From CALLMJ01 sp964493765 (lineage in GTDB: Bacteria; Bacteroidota; Bacteroidia; J057; CALLMJ01), in the NCBI GenBank assembly GCA_964493765.1, contig CAZBPK010000184.1, positions 1 through 29,337 on the forward strand: 29,337 bases of DNA. Reading direction: 5' to 3'. Below are positions 14,689 through 23,700 of this stretch, piece after piece. Within the stretch, counting starts at the first letter, position 1, and every line of letters begins with the position of its first letter. Below the pieces are notes generated by a model that was not told where the DNA came from, did no database searches, and saw only the letters and a program-made list of their open reading frames with translations. Made by a program: the position numbers and the translations under genes.

Positions 14689-17600
14689 TTAGTATTTTAC
14701 GAATTTTTTGACCAAGAATTTTCCTTGAAACTCAAAGACTATTGCATAAGTTCCTGCACTGAGTTTACTGATATCTGCTTGAATGATGTTCAGTCCTTTT
14801 TCACCGAAGTCGTCTTTAAGGGTGGTTACTATTTGCCCTATTTCATTGATAATTTGAATTCTGACAATATCATTAGCAGGTAGAATATAAGGAATGGTCA
14901 GGGATTGAGAAGCGGGATTGGGATAAGGATTCTGAATATAAAAATCATCATTCAAGGATTTGCAAATATCGTTGTCTTCGGGATATACGTCTTGTAAGTC
15001 ATTGGGTAAAATACCTGATACACAAATATAAGTTAATTTTTCGTAAGGGTTTGTTAGGATATTGGCTTTAAAAATATATTCTTCAATGGCTCCTGGCGCT
15101 AAGTTCCCTAAATAAAATTCACGATTAGCAATTTCTTGCCCAAGTCTTACAAACATAGTTGCTTTGTATACAGGAACGGTAGATTTGTTTTTAATTTTTA
15201 CACTGACAGTTAAAATGTCGGCACTATCAAGAAGTGTCTGTAAATCTAGTACGGCAATATCCATGATAGTATCCACAGGCAAAACTACTATGACGGATTT
15301 TTGAACCGTATCTACACAGCCCGAATCGTGCATCGCAATTAAAGTAACGGTATAAGTTCCTGGAACTTCAAATTTCAAATTAGGAACCGTATCCGTAGAA
15401 ATCCAGGTTGCCGAATCACTTCTTAACCATAAATAATGATGGGCATTTTGGGATAAATTGTTTATCGTAACGTTTTGAACAGTCAAGAATGTATCTTGGG
15501 TAAAAACAAAGTTTGCTCGGGGCTGTTGATAAAAATATAAGGTATCATAAACTGTCGCAGAGCATCCTGATTGAGTGGTAACCGTTAAACTTATAATATG
15601 AGTTCCTGTATCAGGATATTGATATTCAAGAATGGGATTCGTAGAGAACATTCCATTGCCTAGATTCCAGTAACGAGAAACTATGGTATCTAATGCCGAT
15701 GAACTAGAAGTATCTATTAAAGTAAAAGTTTTTTGGTTACAATATAAATTTTGTTGAATAAATCCTACGGTAGGCGTAGTTCCTACAATTACTGGTAAAG
15801 AAATAGAAGCCGTGCAATTGGTAGTAGTAACGATGGTTAAGGTTACATTGTAATTTCCTGGGGCAGTGAAAGCATGATAAATATTTTTTTGTGTAGTAGT
15901 ATCTACCGTTCCATCTCCAAAATCCCATATTCTCAAAGCTATAGGTCGATTGGATAAAGAAGAATTTTCTATAAATAAAACAGTGTCATTTAAACAAGTA
16001 GAACCTACCACTTGGAAATTGGCTATAGGCTGTTGAATAATATCCACATTTTTGATAGTAGAATCATTACAACCGTTTTGTGTTTGTATGACGAGTTTTA
16101 CTTGATAAGTGCCAATATTAGTAAAGAAATGACTAAAATTCGGTTGGTTAGAAACGGGCTGATTGTTAATAAACCATTGATAGGTTTGTGGGTTATCATT
16201 AGGATAAAATAAATCGGAAATGAAGTCTACCGTTTGTCCGAAACAAGTATTTTGATAAATAAAATTGACTTTGGGGACTTGGATAGTCTGGCTTGCAGTA
16301 TCTACACAACCATTAGAAGAAATGACAATACAATTTACTTGGTAGGTTCCTCCTATCAAATATTGATGAGCAGGGTTAGGGTCTAAACTAAAAGTTCCAT
16401 CTCCAAACTCCCATTTATAAAACGATATAACATCATTGTTGATAGTAGATAAGTTGGTGAATAAAACGGGGGAATTTGCACAAGAAGTAGAAAATTGGAA
16501 ATCTGCAATAGGTCTAGGGTGAATAGTAATTACAAAAGAGTCTTGTGAACTACAAAGCCCTTGTACTGAAGCCGTTAAGTAAACCGTATAAGTTCCTGTG
16601 GTATCATAATAATGGACAGGCGATTTTTGGGTACTCGTATTCCCATCACCAAAATCCCAAAAATAATTGACAGTCGCAGAAGTATCAATATAAGTGGTTT
16701 GGTTATTAAAAGTTACGGGAGATTTTTCACACAAATTAGAAATCTGAACTTGAATAGTGGGAGCAGGGGTAATTTGAATAGAACGGGTTTGAGTACTCCA
16801 AGTAAAGTTGTTGTTATTCAGACCGTTGAGTTGTATATTGAAAGTTCCATTACGAGAATATTGTAGTCCCGTAGGTTCAAAAGCATTAGAATACGCTATA
16901 TTCGCAAAACAAGTATCGGGGAAAGTAAAACGCACTAAAGAATCGGCAGTTCTATCTACTAAAAATAAATACCATGTAGAATTTTGTTTTACCAGTTCTG
17001 CGCCGCGAATATCTTTTAAATTAGGGTTGGTTACTATGTAGTTTGTATCAACAGAAGATAAAAATTCATTAAAAACTACTCTTCTAAAAGTGGAATTTTG
17101 AGTAAAAATAAAACTATTCCATTTTTTATTATCATAGCCCAAAACTATGTGGAGAAAGCCTGTGTTTACATTATTGGGAAAGATGGTTTCTATGGGGGAT
17201 TGGTTCATTTGAGAAAAAGTCAATTTATTGATAGAAGAAGTTCCACCATTAGAATTATTCAATACAACCTCAACACTGCCACATTTGACAAGGGCTTTCA
17301 GGTCAGTAAATTGAGCAGAGCTATTGCTAGAAGTATAAGTTTGAAGGTGAGTAAGTGTAGAGCTTAAATTTGAACCTGCAGAAAATACAGCAACATTCGC
17401 ATTAGAATTAACAACGATTATATACCATATACCATTGTATTGGAAAACCTCTACGTTTCTTGAACCATTTACTCCTGTTAAAACCGCAGTAGTATTAGCA
17501 GTAGGAATATTGGTGATATTAGTTCCGAAATCAAAAGTAATTAAGCGAGTAGAAGCGTTGCCCATATAACCGAACCATTTAGTTCCATCATATTTCACTA

Positions 17601-20600
17601 TTACTCTGGAAAACATAGAAGTAGTAATTCCAAACGTTCCGAGTACATTATAAGTAGGAGTATTTTCTAGGGAATTTCCAAAATCTAAACGTACAAGCCC
17701 ATCAGGGTTGATGACAAAAGCATACCAGTTTTGAGTGATAGGGTCTTGCACAAAATTAATAGAGCGAGCATCTAACAATGGAAAATCTAATGTTCTTTTA
17801 GGAGTATATTGTAAATCACCTAAACAAAAATCCCATTGATAATTGGTGGTGTTCTTGGAGTTATTCTGTAAAGTGATATTAGAAAAAGCACAAACGGGAT
17901 TAGGGCTAACCTGAAAGTTTACTCCATCTATCCAAAGGGTATCTTGATAAGTGGCAGAGCATCCATTAGAAGAAGTTACAGTTAGTTGATAAGGGATGCT
18001 ATCCGTTGTAATAGGCACAATTGTAACATCCTTACTAGTAAAAGTCCCATAACCTTGAATATCCCAATTCCAAGTAGTGATGCTATCTATGTTTAAGATA
18101 CTACTATTATCCCGAAAGTAAGTAAGTTCGTTAATACATCCGCCTGAGGTTTGAACGCCAGCAGTGGGGACAGGAGCAACCATTACGGGCTTTATCATTT
18201 GATTTCTACAGCCTGTATTACTTTCTACTACAAGTTTTACATTATAAATTCCTGGCGAAGCGTAAGTATAAGTAGGATTTAACGCGTTGGAACTATCCCC
18301 ATTACCGAAATACCACATTCTATAAACTTCTGATTGTCCGGGTGGGTAAGAGGTATTATCTGTGAACTGTGTAGTATTTCCGAAGCAAACTGTTGAAGCA
18401 GAGAAATTGGCTTGCGGAGCAGGATTGATTTGTATATTCAAAGAAGTTGTTTGATAACAATCTAAACCTGCTCGGACTGTAAGTTTTACGTTAAAGTTTC
18501 CTGTTTGATTATAAGTATAAGTTGGATTTTGCACGAAAGCGGAATCGCCATTTCCGAAGTCCCATATCCATTCGTAGATGGCATCGCCTACAGATGTTGC
18601 GTTTCCTTGAAAGTTTATACTGGCATACTGGCAGGTATCTGAAACAGCTTGAATACTGAGGGAAGTGATTTCCACAATTTTTACTTGCTTTATAATACTA
18701 TCAGGGCAACCATTCGTTCCTGTAACGCGTAATTTTACGTTGTAAGTCCCTGGATTGGCAAAAGTATAAGAACTTATGGGGGAGTTAAACGTATTTCCAT
18801 CTCCCATATCCCAAAAAACCGAAGCAATATTGCCTGTTGATAAATCTGTAAAATTTGTTGCAGAACCTAAACAAACTTGTGAAAAACTAAAATTAGGCAC
18901 AGGAGAAGTAGGAATAAAAATATTTTGCGTTATACTGTCTTGGCAACCGTTTTGAGTGGTTACTTTGAGTTTTACATCAAAGTTCCCTGAGCTGGTATAA
19001 ACGTGAGTAGGATTTTCCTGTGTACTATTATTCCCATCTCCAAAATCCCAAAAGTAACTTACAATAGGGTCGTTACCTGGAGCCGTACTAGTATTATTAA
19101 AAGTGGTAGTTGCGTTCTGGCAACCGATATTAAAAGTAAAGTTGGATGTAGGACCTGGGGAATAAAAAACATTTTGGATAACCGTATCTTTACAATTTTG
19201 ATTCGTTGTTACAATTAATTGAACAGAATATGTTCCTGAACTTGTATAAGTATGGGTAGGATTTTGTAAAGAGGAGTTATTTCCATCACCGAAGTCCCAT
19301 TCATATTGAGTAATAGAAGCCCCCCCACCTACGGTAGAGGTACTAGTAAATTGAACAGTTTTTCCTAAACAGGCACCATTAAAAGTGAAATTTGCTAAAG
19401 GTTTGGGAAGTATTGTAACACTATCCGAATAGAATCTAAAGTTATAAGGATTATTATAGCTCATTAAATCCACTATTTTTGTACCTTGGGTTGCATAGGT
19501 ATAAGGAAGGGGATTAAACAGAGAAGAACTTGAAATTGAAGCAGAGTTAGGTTCTGGGAAAATAAGATGAACCAAAGAATCAACGGTTCTATCTACAAAA
19601 AATAAATGCCAAGTAGAATTTTCTTTGATAAGTTTCATTCCCCGAATATCGGTCATACCTGTTAAAGCAGGCATATTGGTAATATTTTGTGGTCCATTAA
19701 AGGCTTTATCTGCATAGAAAAAGCGGCGGTAAGCAGAGCTTAGGTGAGCAAATCCCCACCATCTATCTCCATCGTAAGCGAAATCAAAATTTTGTGGAGT
19801 TCCTCCAGCACCAAGTGCCATTGATGCTTCTACGGGACTACTAAAATCTACGGGAAAATCCACTTTAAAAACAGAGGCAGAAGCGGCAGGCCCATAACAA
19901 CCAAAAATCCTCAAAGTATCACAATCTGTTAAGGTTTTAAGTCCTGTAATACCTGCAGTTGCTAAATTTAAGGAATAATTTCTTACGTAAGTAAGTGTAG
20001 AAGATAAACTACTACCAATTTGATAGATAGCGATTTGGTTATTATTATTGGCTATAATAAGATACCAATTTCCTTGAAAATAGGCTAAATCTACATTCCG
20101 AGAATTGGTTACTCCTGTTAAAATAGCGGAGTTGGTAACAGTAGGTATATTCGTTATACTGGTACCAAAATTAAAACTTAAAACACGGTTAGTTGCGTTT
20201 CCTAAATATCCCCACCAATTAGTCCCATCATAAGCTACAGCAAAATTGGAAAAAGAGCTAGCACTAATCAAGCTAAAAGTACCTAAAACCGTTTCGGTAG
20301 GAGTATTCATTAAAGAATTTCCAAAATCTAAACGCACTAAACCAGCCGTTCCTAATAAAGTAAAACCGTGATAATTTCCTGTATTTTCGTCTTTTACAAT
20401 ATTGAGACCTCTTGCATCCAGCAAATAATATCCCGGAACTCTGTTCGGATTATTTTGTAAATCTCCCGTAGAAAAATCCCATTCCTGTTTTATGGATCCA
20501 GAGGTTTGGTTTTGTATCTGCACTAAACCACAACTTGGATTTTGTAGAAATTGAAATTGAGGATTATGACATTGAGCAAGTGTCGTTTTACTGGATAAAA

Positions 20601-20634
20601 TTATTATAAAAAAAACAAAAAATCTTTTTAGCAT
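14689..20634 (-). CDS. Giant secreted multi-PKD protein with type A T9SS sorting domain
   Basis: From the preferred start at 20634 the protein has 1981 residues and begins with a signal peptide (MLKRFFVFFIIILSSKTTLA). An ATG five codons upstream (20649) lies next to or before the expected transcription start. Layout: propeller-like module 1 (about 50-405); six PKD-type domains (about 408-905) with 'WDFGDGNNS'-type signatures and paired cysteines; a second copy of the propeller module (about 928-1285); six more PKD-like domains to about 1785; a CARDB-like Ig domain (about 1788-1900); and a type A T9SS C-terminal domain (about 1903-1981, 'PYPNPASQSLTIPY', 'LSAGTYAIVFEFQGKFLVKK'). It should be exported by T9SS and anchored or released at the surface, probably as an adhesin or surface-layer component. 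The ligand is unknown. Confidence 0.9.
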   Translation of the reverse strand: MLKRFFVFFIIILSSKTTLAQCHNPQFQFLQNPSCGLVQIQNQTSGSIKQEWDFSTGDLQNNPNRVPGYYLLDARGLNIVKDENTGNYHGFTLLGTAGLVRLDFGNSLMNTPTETVLGTFSLISASSFSNFAVAYDGTNWWGYLGNATNRVLSFNFGTSITNIPTVTNSAILTGVTNSRNVDLAYFQGNWYLIIANNNNQIAIYQIGSSLSSTLTYVRNYSLNLATAGITGLKTLTDCDTLRIFGCYGPAASASVFKVDFPVDFSSPVEASMALGAGGTPQNFDFAYDGDRWWGFAHLSSAYRRFFYADKAFNGPQNITNMPALTGMTDIRGMKLIKENSTWHLFFVDRTVDSLVHLIFPEPNSASISSSSLFNPLPYTYATQGTKIVDLMSYNNPYNFRFYSDSVTILPKPLANFTFNGACLGKTVQFTSTSTVGGGASITQYEWDFGDGNNSSLQNPTHTYTSSGTYSVQLIVTTNQNCKDTVIQNVFYSPGPTSNFTFNIGCQNATTTFNNTSTAPGNDPIVSYFWDFGDGNNSTQENPTHVYTSSGNFDVKLKVTTQNGCQDSITQNIFIPTSPVPNFSFSQVCLGSATNFTDLSTGNIASVFWDMGDGNTFNSPISSYTFANPGTYNVKLRVTGTNGCPDSIIKQVKIVEITSLSIQAVSDTCQYASINFQGNATSVGDAIYEWIWDFGNGDSAFVQNPTYTYNQTGNFNVKLTVRAGLDCYQTTSLNIQINPAPQANFSASTVCFGNTTQFTDNTSYPPGQSEVYRMWYFGNGDSSNALNPTYTYASPGIYNVKLVVESNTGCRNQMIKPVMVAPVPTAGVQTSGGCINELTYFRDNSSILNIDSITTWNWDIQGYGTFTSKDVTIVPITTDSIPYQLTVTSSNGCSATYQDTLWIDGVNFQVSPNPVCAFSNITLQNNSKNTTNYQWDFCLGDLQYTPKRTLDFPLLDARSINFVQDPITQNWYAFVINPDGLVRLDFGNSLENTPTYNVLGTFGITTSMFSRVIVKYDGTKWFGYMGNASTRLITFDFGTNITNIPTANTTAVLTGVNGSRNVEVFQYNGIWYIIVVNSNANVAVFSAGSNLSSTLTHLQTYTSSNSSAQFTDLKALVKCGSVEVVLNNSNGGTSSINKLTFSQMNQSPIETIFPNNVNTGFLHIVLGYDNKKWNSFIFTQNSTFRRVVFNEFLSSVDTNYIVTNPNLKDIRGAELVKQNSTWYLFLVDRTADSLVRFTFPDTCFANIAYSNAFEPTGLQYSRNGTFNIQLNGLNNNNFTWSTQTRSIQITPAPTIQVQISNLCEKSPVTFNNQTTYIDTSATVNYFWDFGDGNTSTQKSPVHYYDTTGTYTVYLTASVQGLCSSQDSFVITIHPRPIADFQFSTSCANSPVLFTNLSTINNDVISFYKWEFGDGTFSLDPNPAHQYLIGGTYQVNCIVISSNGCVDTASQTIQVPKVNFIYQNTCFGQTVDFISDLFYPNDNPQTYQWFINNQPVSNQPNFSHFFTNIGTYQVKLVIQTQNGCNDSTIKNVDIIQQPIANFQVVGSTCLNDTVLFIENSSLSNRPIALRIWDFGDGTVDTTTQKNIYHAFTAPGNYNVTLTIVTTTNCTASISLPVIVGTTPTVGFIQQNLYCNQKTFTLIDTSSSSALDTIVSRYWNLGNGMFSTNPILEYQYPDTGTHIISLTVTTQSGCSATVYDTLYFYQQPRANFVFTQDTFLTVQNVTINNLSQNAHHYLWLRSDSATWISTDTVPNLKFEVPGTYTVTLIAMHDSGCVDTVQKSVIVVLPVDTIMDIAVLDLQTLLDSADILTVSVKIKNKSTVPVYKATMFVRLGQEIANREFYLGNLAPGAIEEYIFKANILTNPYEKLTYICVSGILPNDLQDVYPEDNDICKSLNDDFYIQNPYPNPASQSLTIPYILPANDIVRIQIINEIGQIVTTLKDDFGEKGLNIIQADISKLSAGTYAIVFEFQGKFLVKKFVKY

Positions 20635-20651
20635 TTTGTATGAATTCACAA

Positions 20652-20659
20652 CGAAATTA
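20652..20659 (-). promoter_or_regulatory. -7 promoter box of the type A PKD gene
   Basis: The - strand reads TAATTTCG (TAnnTTTG with one mismatch). TTG on the same strand lies 21 nt upstream (20681-20683). Transcription would start near 20648, leaving a short leader to the ATG at 20634 and making the longer start at 20649 unlikely. Confidence 0.4.
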
Positions 20660-20672
20660 CATATTATTCCTT

Positions 20673-20680
20673 TATATTTG
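20673..20680 (+). promoter_or_regulatory. -7 promoter box of the type B SBBP/PKD gene
   Basis: TATATTTG is a perfect match, 22 nt before the ATG at 20703. It lies downstream of the most upstream in-frame ATG (20640), so that start can be set aside. The box abuts the TTG of the opposing promoter, so the two promoters interleave. Confidence 0.6.
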
Positions 20681-20702
20681 CAATCAACATAAAAAATTTT
20701 TT

Positions 20703-23700
20703 ATGAAAAATTTAATCAGTTTTTTTTCTTTGCTGTTATGCTTAAATTTTTACTCTTTTGCTAAAGATTTACCTATTTTCCTTCAAAATAAAGGTCAATG
20801 GCACCAAGACATAAAATATCGCGCTCAATTAAAATCAGCAGAATGGTTTTTGCAAGAGAATGCTTTTGCTTTTTTACTTTTAGACTTTCGAAAAGCCCAA
20901 GCGTTTTGTAATCATCAAGAAGGAACTTGTAAGCATGAATCCGAATATGGATTAAGAGTTAATCAAGAGCCTATAGAAGTCCCTTTTCATTTTTTTCAAC
21001 AAAAATTTTTACATACGTTAAAGCCTACTTTTAAAGAAGAATTTCCTTCGGAAACAAAATTTAATTTTTTTCAAGGTAATGACCCTAAATTCTGGCGTTC
21101 TGGGGTGAGGTCTTGGGCTTCTATTACTTATCAAAATTTTTATCATGGCATTGATATGCAAGTTCATACTACCAACAATGAACTACATTACGATTGGATT
21201 ATCCACCCTGGCGCTAACTCCCAACAAATTCAATGGACTTATGAAGGTTTAGAACCGCATCTCACCAAAGAAGGAATTCAAGTTACATTAGATTATATTA
21301 CTTTTACAGAAAAAAATCCCGTAGCATGGCAAATAATTGATAACCAAAAAGTTTATATCAATGTAAAATTCAAAAAAAAGGGAAAATATTTTTCGTTTGA
21401 GTTAGGGAATTACCATCCCCAATACGACTTGATTATTGACCCTGTTTTAATTTTTTCTACTTTAACAGGCTCTTTAGCAGATAATTGGGGCTTTACTGCT
21501 ACTTTTGATTTGTATGGCAATGCTTACTCGGGGGGCAACGTAGCAGGAAACGGTTTCCCAACCACCTTTACAAGCTTCCAAGCCAATTATCAAGGCGGAA
21601 TTAATCAGTTCCCCCCTACAAACTCTCTTTTTTATAATTCTGACATGGCTATCATCAAGTATAATGCCAATGGAACTCAAAGACTTTACGCTACTTATAT
21701 CGGTGGAAATAATAACGAACAACCCCATAGTATGATTACCGACGATAGAGGAAACCTTTATATTTTAGGGGCAACTCGTTCTGCCAATTTCCCGATTACC
21801 GCGAATGCTTTTCAAACTAACTTCGGAGGTTTTATTGACGCAGTGGTCGTAGTGTTAGACAGTATAGGCTCTAACCTCATAGGTTCTACTTTTATAGGAG
21901 GTAGTGATATGGACGGCGTAAATAATTACAACAATAATTCCCAACTGTATTACTATTACGCTGATGATGCTCGCGGCGAAATTCAATTAGATACCAAAGG
22001 CGATATTCTTATAGGAACTTGCACACGTTCTACTGATTTACCCATTACTGCCAATGCTGTTCAGACCAATTTACAAGGCATTCAAGATGGTTTAATTGCC
22101 AAATTTAGCCATGATGTATCTAATTGTTACTTTTTATCTTACTTCGGGGGAAATGGTAATGATGCTATTTATGGCATTACTAAAAATGACTCTAACCTTG
22201 TATATTTTTCAGGTGGAACCACCAGTACCAATTTACCTACTACACAAGGAACGATTAGTCCTAATTACAATGGAGGAGTTGCTGATGGATTTGTATTTCT
22301 GGTAGATACTAATTTTCAAGTGATTAGCGGAACTTATATCGGTACTAGTGATTATGACCAAACGTATTTGTTGCATTTAGATGAAGGAAGTAATGTTTAT
22401 GTTACGGGGCAAACGTCGGGGAATTATCCTGTTACTGCGGGCGTATTTTCTATTCCCAGTGGAGGTCAGTTTTTGACCAAAATTTCTCCTGATTTAAAGC
22501 AAATCATTTATTCTACAAGATTTGGTAAAGGAGATGGAAACCCTGAGTTAGGGATTACGGCTTTGTTAGTAGATAAATGTGAGAATGTTTATGTTGCAGG
22601 TTGGGGCGGAACTGTTGCAAATAATGTAGGGGGACATGGTGAAAGCGTGGCAGGCATGGTAACAACTTCTAACGCCTTTCAGACAACTTCCCCGAATGGA
22701 AGCGATTTCTATTTTATTGTTTATCAAAAAAATGCTTCTGCTTTGGCTTATGCTACTTATTTCGGGGGAAATGTTGCCGATGAGCATGTCGATGGAGGAA
22801 CTTCTCGCTATGATGTTAATGGAGTGGTTTATCAATCGGTTTGTGCTAATTGCACCGGGCTGCAAAATTTTCCCGTTACCCCAGGTGCCTTTTCTACTGT
22901 CAATGGTAGTGGCAACTGCAATAATGGGCTTTTTAAATTTGATTTCTTAGTTTCTAACGCAGTCGTTGCTCAATTTAATTATAATGTCAGCAGTTTATGT
23001 GCTCCTGCTACAGTCTCTTTTAATAATTTATCTTTAAACTCTACTTCCGTCTTTTGGGATTTTGGGGACGGTATTACCTCCACAAGTTTTAATCCTCCTC
23101 CTTACGTTTATACACTATCCGGAACCTATGAAATAACATTAATTGTTAACAATCCTAATAGCTGTAATATCAACGATACCATCAAAAAAACAATTACTAT
23201 TTATGAAAAAGTGAATGCACAATTTATTGATAGCTGTGGTTTAACACAAACTTTTTACCCTGTCCATTCTGCTCAAAGTTATTTATGGGATTTTGGAGAC
23301 GGCGATACCAGTACTCAAGCACAACCCACACATACTTATTCAACCCCAGGTACTTATACTGTAAAACTGATTACCAATCCAGGTTCTCCTTGTGTAGACA
23401 CGGTTACTAAACAAGTAAGCGCTTATCCTAAGGGAAATGCCCAATTTACGGATAACTATATTCCTTGTAATTTTACCGTTCAATTTAATAATAATGGACT
23501 TCATAATGTTTCTTATTTATGGGACTTTGGGAATGGAAATACTTCTAATCTACAGAATCCTACTTTTACGTTTCCTGATACGGGGCAATATACGGTTCGT
23601 TTAATTGTGAATGCGAATGACCCTTGCCGTGCAGACACTTTCATTAAAACGTATTATTTCGTTCCTAAAACAATTGCTCAATTTAATGCAACTGTAAATT

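Noticed and set aside
16012..17367. Several open frames of 60-90 codons on the + strand inside the type A PKD gene
   Set aside because: They are antisense shadows of a long, clearly coding - strand frame with domain content. They have no signal peptides, motifs or promoters of their own.
20635..20702. Longer N termini for the two divergent giant genes (ATG at 20649 on -, ATG at 20640 on +), which would make them overlap
   Set aside because: Signal peptides begin cleanly at 20634 (-) and 20703 (+). Promoter boxes lie between those starts, so the longer versions would start before or at transcription start.
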